Of a stretch of DNA of 64,000 bases, positions 9,940 through 18,278 are shown one piece after another. Source of the DNA: Clostridium lundense DSM 17049 (GTDB taxonomy: Bacteria > Bacillota > Clostridia > Clostridiales > Clostridiaceae); NCBI RefSeq assembly GCF_000619945.1, contig NZ_JHVC01000015.1, positions 34,339-98,338 of the forward strand, read 5' to 3'. The position numbers and the translations under genes were made by a program. The notes under the pieces were generated by a model. It was not told where the DNA came from and made no database searches. It saw nothing but the letters and a program-made list of their open reading frames with translations. The number at the start of each line of letters is the position of its first letter. Position 1 is the first letter of the stretch.

Positions 9940-11118
9940 TTATTTATATAAATAGTCTCTTGTTATAGGTAGTTCATTATTTAATCCTTTTGTAAATAAG
10001 AATTGATGTACATCTACTACTCCATAATGGAATGAAGCAGCGCAAGAATTTAAATATAGTCTCCACATTCTAATGAATTTTTCATCAAATCCCATTTTTC
10101 TAACTTCCTCTAAACAATTTTCAAAGTTTTTAGCCCAACATTCTAAGGTTTTACAATAATGTAGACGTAAGCTTTCCAAATCAACTAAATGCAAATCATT
10201 TTCAGGCATATTATAAACTAACTCTCTTATAGATGGTATATATCCACCAGGGAATATGTATTTTTTAATCCATTGATTAACTTCACTCTCTATTTGAGCT
10301 GTTATACAATGAAGTAAAGAAACTCCATTTTGTTCTAACAAATTGCTTACAGTATTCAGATAAGTAGGTATATTTTTTTGCCCAACATGCTCTAACATTC
10401 CTACACTAATAACTCTGTGAAACTTTTCTCCTGTCCTTATCAGTTCTCTATAATCCATCAATCTAACTTCTACTTGATTTTCAAGATTATTTTCTTTTAT
10501 TCGTTCATTTACTTTGTCAAATTGTTCATTACTTAAAGTTATTCCAAGTGCTTTAACTCCGCATTCTTTTGCAGCAGTTATTATAAGTTCTCCCCATCCA
10601 CAACCTATATCTAGTAGCTTTTGTCCTGAATGTAAATCTAATTTTTTTAAAATATGCTCAACTTTATTTAACTGAGCTTGGTATAATGAGTCATCAGATG
10701 ATTTAAAATAAGAACAAGAATAGCTCATAGTTTTATCTAACCATAATTTATAAAAATCATTACCTAAATCATAGTGATATTGTATATCTTCTTTACTATT
10801 TTTTATAGAGTGTGGAGTAATTTTATATAATTTTTCAAATAAAGAAGCTTTATGGAGAAAGCTATCTTTATTCTTATATATAGACTCAATAATTTCTTGA
10901 ATATTGCCTTTAAAATCTATATCATTATTCATATATGCTTCTCCAAAAGTTAAGAATGGGTCTTTTAAAATATCACTTTTAGATAAATGTTCATTTATTA
11001 ATATCTTAAATTTTACATCTCCTTCACCAAATTTTTCTATACTACCGTCCCAAAATTGTACTTCAAAAGTATCTGAGAATATACTTTTGAAAAACTTCTT
11101 CAAAAATAATTTTTCCAT
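9940..11118 (-). CDS. cfa: Cyclopropane-fatty-acyl-phospholipid synthase
   Basis: Transfers a methylene from S-adenosylmethionine to cis double bonds of membrane phospholipid acyl chains. The 392 residues include the family N-terminal lipid-binding part, YHYDLGNDFYKLWLD, YSCSYF, the SAM-binding LDIGCGWGEL, GITLSNEQ and the catalytic-region EHVGQKN. Length and order match Cfa. Upstream (11119-11571) lies a promoter region with a long-spaced 13-bp inverted repeat. Cfa is usually induced at stationary phase or by acid or solvent stress, which is relevant if this is a solventogenic clostridium. Confidence 0.95.
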   Translation of the reverse strand: MEKLFLKKFFKSIFSDTFEVQFWDGSIEKFGEGDVKFKILINEHLSKSDILKDPFLTFGEAYMNNDIDFKGNIQEIIESIYKNKDSFLHKASLFEKLYKITPHSIKNSKEDIQYHYDLGNDFYKLWLDKTMSYSCSYFKSSDDSLYQAQLNKVEHILKKLDLHSGQKLLDIGCGWGELIITAAKECGVKALGITLSNEQFDKVNERIKENNLENQVEVRLMDYRELIRTGEKFHRVISVGMLEHVGQKNIPTYLNTVSNLLEQNGVSLLHCITAQIESEVNQWIKKYIFPGGYIPSIRELVYNMPENDLHLVDLESLRLHYCKTLECWAKNFENCLEEVRKMGFDEKFIRMWRLYLNSCAASFHYGVVDVHQFLFTKGLNNELPITRDYLYK

Positions 11119-11166
11119 TACTACATATCTCCTTAAGTAATTTTTGTAGAGTTAACCTTCATATTC

Positions 11167-11243
11167 AGTTGAGGAAATTGCATAATTTTTAAGTTTCATA
11201 TCTACATTAAAATTTAGTTTTTAATTATAGAATTTCCTCAACT
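11167..11243. promoter_or_regulatory. 13-bp inverted repeat with 51-base spacer upstream of cfa
   Basis: AGTTGAGGAAATT at 11167-11179 and its exact reverse complement AATTTCCTCAACT at 11231-11243, lying 49-125 bases before the cfa start. The spacer is AT-rich with promoter-like stretches. This could be a pair of operator half-sites or an mRNA leader hairpin. It is not followed by a T-run on the minus strand, so it is not a normal terminator. Confidence 0.5.
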
Positions 11244-11491
11244 ATATATTTATAGTAAATATTATAAAACAAATGTTCAATTTGCATTTTGGGTATAATG
11301 GAGAAGAGTTTTAAAGCAAATAGAAGAAAATAATAGCAAACTACTGGTCATACCAATATGGTAATAAAAATCTTAAAATCTCTTTATGCAAAATCTTTTT
11401 CCTTTTATATCCATTTGTTTTAATAACTGTAATTATTATACAATGATTGATATTAATTATCAATATCTTTTGGTATTGTTTATAAAATAAA

Positions 11492-11530
11492 AATACCTTT
11501 TGGTTAAATCAAATTTAACCGAAAGGTATA
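11492..11530 (-). terminator. Intrinsic terminator after the lipoprotein gene
   Basis: TACCTTTTGGTTAAAT and ATTTAACCGAAAGGTA pair with one mismatch around a 3-base loop. The minus strand then reads TTTTTATTTT. Confidence 0.85.
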
Positions 11531-11571
11531 AGCACTTCACTATATTCCATTAATCAATAATATACAATTGT

Positions 11572-12177
11572 TTATTCATTTAATATTCTTTGAACTATCT
11601 CAACTATATAATCACCTTGTACCTTTATATCATAATGATTCTCATAACCACTTACAAACTGATTATGCAATCCATTTATATTTGTTGATATTTCTTTACC
11701 ATTATTCTTATCATAAATAGTTATAGAAGTTTTATCTGTAATTTTATAGTACTTTATTTCATTTGATTCATTATAAAGATACCAATTTGAAAAATCTTTA
11801 TCTGTAATTCCTATTTGTTTCATCCTTTCTTTTTTGTCTGCAGTTATCATCTCTAAGTCATCAAAACCTATTACTTTAGTATTCTTATTAATACTCTTTA
11901 TAGTACCAAAAATAGAGCGGGAAGTTTTTGCTACATCCTGAGGACTAGTCGTCTTTTCCTTGCTTTCTTTAGCTACATTAGTTTTATCTGTATTACTGGT
12001 ATCTTTTTCTGATTCTTGAGAATTAATAACCTTTTTCTCTTCTTCTGCCATCTTAGTCTCTTCAGTTACATTTGATTTTCCTGTATTAACAGTATCCTTA
12101 TTTGAGCATCCTACAGCTATTGTAACTAGCATGAATGCAACCACTATTATTACATTTATAATTTTTTTATTTGCCAT
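11572..12177 (-). CDS. Putative lipoprotein, function unknown
   Basis: The best start is ATG 12177 (MANKK), about nine bases after GGGAGTG; the longer frame to 12189 would need a GTG inside that ribosome binding site. The 201 residues begin with a lipoprotein-type signal (hydrophobic stretch ending IAVGC), then a low-complexity Ser/Thr/Lys/Glu linker (about 25-90), then a small globular C-terminal domain with YYKITDKTSITIYD. Probably anchored outside the membrane. I recognise no catalytic motif. It has its own terminator and no operon partners. Confidence 0.75.
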   Translation of the reverse strand: MANKKIINVIIVVAFMLVTIAVGCSNKDTVNTGKSNVTEETKMAEEEKKVINSQESEKDTSNTDKTNVAKESKEKTTSPQDVAKTSRSIFGTIKSINKNTKVIGFDDLEMITADKKERMKQIGITDKDFSNWYLYNESNEIKYYKITDKTSITIYDKNNGKEISTNINGLHNQFVSGYENHYDIKVQGDYIVEIVQRILNE

Positions 12178-12312
12178 TACAAATATCACTCCCGGTAAAC
12201 ATTAAAATTTATGTTTATTTGAACTTCATTACCTTTTTATCTTCTAGACACAAACTGCCTATGCTAGTATATTATACTACCATCCCTTTATTAATAAAAA
12301 ATGAATTTTTTA

Positions 12313-13596
12313 TTAACGATTTTCAATTATTCTCAAAAATCTATCTACATACCTTTTATCAAAATAGCATAATTGATAGTTATCTTTTGAAGATACTTTT
12401 TCTACTTTACTAGTACTCATAATCAATTTATCAAATATCTCAAGTTCTAAATAAGTGTCTTCAAATGGGCTATTTGCCTGATAAAAGTTTATTTTCTTCC
12501 CATCTTTAAAAGTTACAATATAATAAAAATCTCCTGCACGCCCTGAACTTTCTCTAAAAATTTTAAATGATTTTCCCTCAAATCCAGCCTGAACTTTAGA
12601 AATATCATTATAATAATATTTAGTGCCCATTGGATTATAAAAATTATAATCAGTAATTTGATTTCTTGTTACCACAGTAATGCCAGTAATAGCCGCATAT
12701 AGTAAAACAATGTTTAAAATAATAGTTTTAATAATGTTTTTCTTCAGAAAATCAAACAGCTGAGCTGCCCACTTCCATTCTACATTTTTTACTTTTTTAT
12801 ATAATATTGAAATAAAAATAACCAAAATTTCTATTTCGAAAAATAAAAATATATAACTATAAGGTGGTTTAAACATAAACATTAAATAGTCTCTTGGTAC
12901 AAATATAACTTGTTGCAACTTTGTAATGCCTGCAAAAATAGCAATAGACAAAACTACTACAAAAACAGTACCTAATAACATAGCACCTGTCCCTTTAATT
13001 TTTTTATCTCTTTGTTTCAAAAATTTTCTCCATGTCAATGTAAGAAATATTGTGCTTATTATTGCCAAAATACTGTTTATACCAATAAACTCATAGTTTT
13101 TATTATTAATATTCATAAAAAGCCATAAAAGTGGTCCACTAAATATTAAAGTAATAAAAATTTGACTTGATAATGAAGATTGACTGAGTTCCTTCATATC
13201 TGCTAAAAACTCAGTAAACTCATCACTTTCAATATATTCAATATCTTTACAGTACTCAGCTAAATCAACATCAGGATTCTTATTTAATTCTTTTAATATT
13301 GATTCTATAGTATCTCTTTTACGTTCTAAGTCTAATTCATTTTCATCTAATTCTTTAATTTTATCTTCTAAAATATCCTTCAATAAAGTTTGTCCCTGTT
13401 TAATCTCTTTTATTCTAGAAATTGGGACATCCAGCTTACGAAGAATTTTTATTCTTCGTAATTCATTAATATTTTCCTCATCATATTCTCTATAGGCATT
13501 AGAATTTCTTTTAACAAAAATTAAGCCTTCGCTTTCATAATAACGAATTGTCTTTGATGATAATCCTGTTAGCAATTCAGCATCTTTTATCTTCAT
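12313..13596 (-). CDS. MerR-type regulator fused to a multi-helix membrane domain
   Basis: Residues 1-70 form a MerR winged helix (AELLTGLSSKTIRYYESEGL, then NINELRRIKILRKLDVPI), followed by a coiled-coil dimerisation helix to about 125. Unlike ordinary MerR proteins, at least five hydrophobic helices follow (about 140-310), then a soluble C-terminal domain with YYNDISKVQAGFEGKSFKIF. This implies a DNA-binding protein anchored in the membrane that senses something there or outside. It stands alone between two non-coding stretches, so its target may be its own promoter or a remote gene. Confidence is high for the HTH and helices, none for the signal. Confidence 0.85.
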   Translation of the reverse strand: MKIKDAELLTGLSSKTIRYYESEGLIFVKRNSNAYREYDEENINELRRIKILRKLDVPISRIKEIKQGQTLLKDILEDKIKELDENELDLERKRDTIESILKELNKNPDVDLAEYCKDIEYIESDEFTEFLADMKELSQSSLSSQIFITLIFSGPLLWLFMNINNKNYEFIGINSILAIISTIFLTLTWRKFLKQRDKKIKGTGAMLLGTVFVVVLSIAIFAGITKLQQVIFVPRDYLMFMFKPPYSYIFLFFEIEILVIFISILYKKVKNVEWKWAAQLFDFLKKNIIKTIILNIVLLYAAITGITVVTRNQITDYNFYNPMGTKYYYNDISKVQAGFEGKSFKIFRESSGRAGDFYYIVTFKDGKKINFYQANSPFEDTYLELEIFDKLIMSTSKVEKVSSKDNYQLCYFDKRYVDRFLRIIENR

Positions 13597-13892
13597 TTTT
13601 AGTCTCCTTTATGTAATTAATTTTACATACATTAAACACCTTACAGCTACTGGAATGTCAATAGTCTATTGAAAATTTATTATTTCTAAACTTTATTTTA
13701 ATCATAAATGTTTTTTATAATTATATCCTACCTCTAGTATTCCTAACAAACACACAAAACCCTTCAATTTCTGCACATTTATTAAAATTTTCTAAAACCA
13801 TAGTCCGATTGTAAAAACATACTTCAACATTTACTTAAAATTCCCAACTTCTTACTTATTCGCACTTTGTTCATATATTAGCCACTAATTAT

Positions 13893-13923
13893 AAAAAGCT
13901 CTGAAGTTATTTCAAAGCTTTTT
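13893..13923 (-). terminator. Intrinsic terminator after the 217-residue gene
   Basis: AAAAAGCTCTGA and TCAAAGCTTTTT pair with one mismatch; minus-strand reading ends in TTTTTAT. It begins four bases beyond the stop at 13927. Confidence 0.75.
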
Positions 13924-13926
13924 AAA

Positions 13927-14580
13927 TCATTCTTTAGTTTTATCTTCACTATAATTATCATCAATATCACTTCTTATGTTAGTTGCTATATCAGAAACAT
14001 TGTTTATTATACGTTTATAAGTATTGCTTAACTGAGTTAGGGAAGTCACCATTCTGTGATTTTTTTTCTTCCTATGTTCCTCTATTTCCTGTGAAATTCT
14101 TTTATTTTCTGCTCTAAGTATCCAAGCAATACCTGTAGCTGTTTCATACTGCTTTTGATACTTAATTAAATTTGCTCCTGAAAACTTTATTTTATTATTT
14201 TTAATATTTGCTTTTTCCAGTGTTTTTCCTATGATATTAGCAGCATTCTTTAATGAGTCTTTAAATGCATTATCTAATAATGTCATATATTTTTTCGTAT
14301 CATTTCCATACTTACCAGACGCAATTTCATCTTTAATTTTTTCATATTCTGAAGCATATTTTTCTATAAAATGAACTTTGTTAACATCTCCAAATGAATT
14401 TTCGATACGACTCAAAAACTTATGTCCTATTACAGCATCCTTTGATATAACTGAATCGTTTGTGCACTTAAAAACTTCATCATTATACTTTTTTCCCATA
14501 TCCTTATCTTTAGCTTTATGTTCATTGATATCTGAATTTATTGGGTAGGAAATTATTTTATTAATTTTAATTGAATCCAT
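13927..14580 (-). CDS. Hypothetical protein, helical and charged
   Basis: A 217-residue soluble protein rich in Lys, Asp and Asn, with predicted long helices in its C-terminal half (ENKRISQEIEEHRKKKNHR). It has no signal peptide, membrane segment or recognised motif. It has its own terminator and lies 190 bases downstream of the Ser/Thr kinase gene in the same orientation. It could be a kinase substrate or partner, but that is only neighbourhood. Confidence 0.65.
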   Translation of the reverse strand: MDSIKINKIISYPINSDINEHKAKDKDMGKKYNDEVFKCTNDSVISKDAVIGHKFLSRIENSFGDVNKVHFIEKYASEYEKIKDEIASGKYGNDTKKYMTLLDNAFKDSLKNAANIIGKTLEKANIKNNKIKFSGANLIKYQKQYETATGIAWILRAENKRISQEIEEHRKKKNHRMVTSLTQLSNTYKRIINNVSDIATNIRSDIDDNYSEDKTKE

Positions 14581-14769
14581 AGTAATTACCTCTCATTTGT
14601 TCAATATACTTTATATATCGAAGAATAAATTTGAACATTTAAGATATAATTTACCATAATTACTAATTTACTTTACTTGTAATCAATTTTATAATCTTTT
14701 GAAGGTTGAGGTTTATTGATTCCCTCATGCTTGTTCAATAATAATTGAGTTACATATGAAAATAATTCT

Positions 14770-16314
14770 TTAATCATCTTTAGACAAGCCTTCAATATCT
14801 ACATCTAAATTAATATCTTTATTTACATCAGAGCTTAAAACTGTTTTCAATGTATAATGATTTCCTTCAAAATGGAAATCTTTAAAATATAGCTTCAGTT
14901 CCTGTTTACTTGAGCTTTTGGGAATTGACATCAAGCTATTTGAATTTGGATTATAGACTTTTGTAGGTGTATTTTTACCATTTACTAAATAAGTTTTACT
15001 TATATCTAATTTTAAAGCAGCATCAGCTATGTTTTGAATGCTTAAAATAGCTATAACCCCACTATCCATAATCTCAATGCTAGTTAAAGAAATAGATAGT
15101 TTTGAGTTAGAAATGGCTGCAGCAGGATTCAAAACAAATTGTACATTTTTAACCTTATTCTTATCTTTGTGCTTATTCTTATCCTTGCCCTTACCTTTTA
15201 CATTGTTATCACTAGAACTTAATATGACAGGATTATTAATATCTAAAATTCCATTAACAATATTGTCATTTTCCACAACTTCCTTTGAAGCTTGTACCTT
15301 TGGTTCGGTTTTCTCAGCTGCTTTAGGAGCAACAGGAGATTCAGAACATTTTTTATCTGATGCTTTATTATTCATGATCAAAGCTAAAAAAATAACCAAA
15401 GCTACTATACAAGCAAGCACTGATATTATGATTAATTTAATTTTCATCCCATGCTTTTTATTCTCTACTAGAACTGTTTTGGTAGTCTCATCATAAAATT
15501 CATGTGAATTCATTAACATTGTTTTATTGTATTCTCTATCAGATATAATAGCATTAAGTTCAGACATCATAAGCTTTACATCACTATAGCGGCTTTCAGG
15601 ATCTATAGCTGAAGCCTTTTGAATAACTTTAACTAAACTCTTAGCTGTATGCTCAGAATAATTCCCCTCAAACATAAGCTCTGTAGGCTGGCTTATAGAT
15701 TTTCCTGTAAGCATAAAAAACATAGTGGTGCCAAGGGAATAAATGTCCGTTTGAGCATTGGATTGAATATTCACAAGCTGTTCTGGTGCCATATATCCCT
15801 TAGACCCTAAAATCATAGTGTCGCCTTCTTGACCTTCCTTATAGATTCGTGCTATTCCAAAGTCAATAAGTACTACCTTGTTGTAAGGCGTTAGCATTAT
15901 ATTAGAGGGCTTTAAATCCCTATATATAATAGGTGGATTAAGGCTGTGAAGGTAATTTAATATGCTACACAGCTGCAATGATATATCTTCCACTAATTCT
16001 GAAGACAGCGGACCATTAGCATCTACATACTCCTTTAGTGTCTTCCCTTCAATATAATCCTCAACAATGTATAAATTATCATCTTCATAAAATATATCAA
16101 TAATTCGTACAATTCCTATATGACTTAAATTCTTTAGTATATTAGGTTCAGCAAGAAAATCCACTTGACTTTTCCAATGGCTATTTACCTCCTTAACTGC
16201 CCAAAGATTTCCTAACCTGCTATTCTTGCAGAGGTATACTGTACCCATACCGCCTTGTCCTAAAACCTTTATTATTTCGTATTTTCCATCTAGTATTTGT
16301 CCAAGATTTAGCAT
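14770..16314 (-). CDS. PknB-type Ser/Thr protein kinase with extracellular domain
   Basis: Kinase domain 1-260 with glycine loop LGQGGMGTVY, Lys41 (AVKEV), catalytic loop YRDLKPSN (Asp133, Asn138), DFG at 151-153 and GSKGYMAPEQ in the activation segment. All key residues are present. A membrane helix follows (about 292-314). Outside is a lysine-rich linker (KGKGKDKNKHKDKNK) and a beta-rich C-terminal domain of about 125 residues, resembling the small immunoglobulin-like DUF4352/DUF5067 type. There are no PASTA repeats, so it is not the division-associated PrkC. Probably signals from the cell surface; no phosphatase gene is adjacent. Confidence 0.9.
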   Translation of the reverse strand: MLNLGQILDGKYEIIKVLGQGGMGTVYLCKNSRLGNLWAVKEVNSHWKSQVDFLAEPNILKNLSHIGIVRIIDIFYEDDNLYIVEDYIEGKTLKEYVDANGPLSSELVEDISLQLCSILNYLHSLNPPIIYRDLKPSNIMLTPYNKVVLIDFGIARIYKEGQEGDTMILGSKGYMAPEQLVNIQSNAQTDIYSLGTTMFFMLTGKSISQPTELMFEGNYSEHTAKSLVKVIQKASAIDPESRYSDVKLMMSELNAIISDREYNKTMLMNSHEFYDETTKTVLVENKKHGMKIKLIIISVLACIVALVIFLALIMNNKASDKKCSESPVAPKAAEKTEPKVQASKEVVENDNIVNGILDINNPVILSSSDNNVKGKGKDKNKHKDKNKVKNVQFVLNPAAAISNSKLSISLTSIEIMDSGVIAILSIQNIADAALKLDISKTYLVNGKNTPTKVYNPNSNSLMSIPKSSSKQELKLYFKDFHFEGNHYTLKTVLSSDVNKDINLDVDIEGLSKDD

Positions 16315-16481
16315 TTCCTTACCTCCAATTTAAAAAACTTATCTATAAAAATTCTATTATTAATAATGATTTTTTTCTATAGGAAAATTATACACTACTT
16401 TATCAAGTTGTGAATGAAGTCTTGATATTATAACAAAAACTGTTTTTCTTCATCATAAGTAGGAATAAGACTCTTATAATC

Positions 16482-16521
16482 ACAAACACCAATATTTTAT
16501 ATATAAAATATTGGTGTTTGT
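16482..16521. terminator. 40-bp perfect palindrome, likely terminator of the araB-like gene
   Basis: ACAAACACCAATATTTTATA is followed directly by its exact reverse complement, giving a 40-bp perfect palindrome ending five bases from the kinase stop at 16526. Plus-strand T-runs follow on the right. It would stop the leftward transcript and shield the Ser/Thr kinase gene from readthrough. Confidence 0.75.
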
Positions 16522-16525
16522 TTTA

Positions 16526-18196
16526 TTATTCATATTTTGCAGTTGCTTTAATCTGTTTTAATCTTTTCATAATATTATTTTCGCCTTTACCAAAATAATC
16601 ACGAAGATGTAAATATTCTTTATATAAGCTATTATATATGACTACATTTTCTTTAATAGGTTTAAACCCTTTTTTTTTAACTTTGCCTAAATGTCTTGCT
16701 ATATCATTAGCATTTTTGTATCCAGTAAATTCTCCTTTTGCCGCTGCAATTCCTAAAATAGCACTTCCTAAAGCTCCTGATTGATTAGTATCTATAACTT
16801 TTATTTCTTTATTGCACACATCTGAATATATTTGAACTAACATAGGATTTTTTAATGGTATGCCACCTGCAACACATATTTCATTAACTGCTACACCATA
16901 CTTTTCAAACTGTTCTATAATAGCCCTTGTCCCATAAGCTGTTGCTTCTATTAATGCTCTATAAATTTCTTCTGGTTTTGTTTTTAATGTCATTCCTAAT
17001 ATCATTCCTGTTAAATCGAAATCCATTAAAGTTGACCTTACACCATTAAACCAATCTAATGCTATAAGTCCACTTTCCCCAGCTTTGTAGTTTTCTAACT
17101 TTTTATTCAATAACTCAAATTCACTTATTCCTAATTTTTTAGCTTCTTCTTTATAATCATTTGGAAGTGCATTTTCTTTAAACCATGCAAAATGATCTCC
17201 TACACAACATTGACCTGCCTCATATCCAAAGTATCCTGGAAGAATGCCATCTTTTACAATACCACATACCCCTGGAATCCCCTTCTCTTTTTTAGATAAT
17301 AACATATGACAAGAAGATGTCCCCATAATTATAAGCATTTTTCCTGGACCATCTATCTTACTTGCAGCAACTGATGCATGAGCATCTATAATACTGACTC
17401 CTATAGGTGTTCTTTCTTTTAATCCTGTTTTATCTGCCATATCCTTTGTTAAATATCCTGCACAATCACCTATTGATTTGATATTAGTTGATAATTTTTG
17501 TTGCACAATGTTTTCCATCTTAGAATCCAGCAATTTAAAAAAATTTTTATCTGGATATCCCATTTCATGATGATAAAATGCCTTATAACCTGCAGCACAA
17601 GCACTCCTTGTTTCTTCTCCAGTTAAAATCCATATTATCCAATCACAAGCTTCTATTATTCTATCGCTTGCCTCATATATATGAGGCGCTTCCTTTACTA
17701 TTTGCATTATTTTAGGTATCATCCACTCACTTGAAATCTTACCTCCATATAAAGAAAGCCACTTTTGATTTGTATCTTGGGCAATTTTATAAATCTTATC
17801 ACAACAATATTGTGCTGAATGATGGTTCCATAACTTTGCATATGCATGTGGTTCATGTTCATATTCCTTTAAACAACAAAGAGGAATCCCTTCTTTTGTT
17901 GTAGGTAATATTGTAGAAGATGTAAAATCCACTCCTATTCCAACTATATCTTCATTACTTACTAAATTTTCATTCATAATGCCTTTTAATGTTTCAATTA
18001 ACCCTATCTCATAATCCTTTGGATGTTGTAAAGCCCAATCAATCCCTAGTTTTTCACCAGTAGGAATACTATCTATCATAACGCCATGCGGATACTCATA
18101 GATTTTAGTTAATAATTCCTCACCTGTTTCTATATTAATTAATAATGCCCTAACTGATAATGTTCCAAAATCAATACCTATAGCATATTTCCCCAT
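16526..18196 (-). CDS. araB: Ribulokinase-like FGGY carbohydrate kinase
   Basis: ATP-dependent phosphorylation of L-ribulose or a related keto-sugar. The 556 residues match AraB in length and order: N-terminal GIDFGTLSVRALLIN (phosphate loop), PHGVMIDSIPTG, the Asp-containing VGVDFTSSTILPT region, the hinge IMGTSSCHMLL and the C-terminal CVAGGIPLKNPMLVQIY. It is 82 bases downstream of the AraM-HAD fusion gene, so they are probably co-transcribed. araA, araD and transporters are absent, so the full arabinose path must be elsewhere or the substrate may differ, for example another pentulose. Confidence 0.9.
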   Translation of the reverse strand: MGKYAIGIDFGTLSVRALLINIETGEELLTKIYEYPHGVMIDSIPTGEKLGIDWALQHPKDYEIGLIETLKGIMNENLVSNEDIVGIGVDFTSSTILPTTKEGIPLCCLKEYEHEPHAYAKLWNHHSAQYCCDKIYKIAQDTNQKWLSLYGGKISSEWMIPKIMQIVKEAPHIYEASDRIIEACDWIIWILTGEETRSACAAGYKAFYHHEMGYPDKNFFKLLDSKMENIVQQKLSTNIKSIGDCAGYLTKDMADKTGLKERTPIGVSIIDAHASVAASKIDGPGKMLIIMGTSSCHMLLSKKEKGIPGVCGIVKDGILPGYFGYEAGQCCVGDHFAWFKENALPNDYKEEAKKLGISEFELLNKKLENYKAGESGLIALDWFNGVRSTLMDFDLTGMILGMTLKTKPEEIYRALIEATAYGTRAIIEQFEKYGVAVNEICVAGGIPLKNPMLVQIYSDVCNKEIKVIDTNQSGALGSAILGIAAAKGEFTGYKNANDIARHLGKVKKKGFKPIKENVVIYNSLYKEYLHLRDYFGKGENNIMKRLKQIKATAKYE

Positions 18197-18278
18197 AACT
18201 TTTATACCTCACAAATTTACTTTTTATTTTTATCTGAGTAAATTTCATATTTATAAAAGATTGATATAAGTACCTTTT

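Noticed and set aside
15038..15496. 152-residue plus-strand ORF inside the Ser/Thr kinase gene
   Set aside because: Antisense shadow of a Lys-rich linker and membrane helix; kinase frame is plainly the real one.
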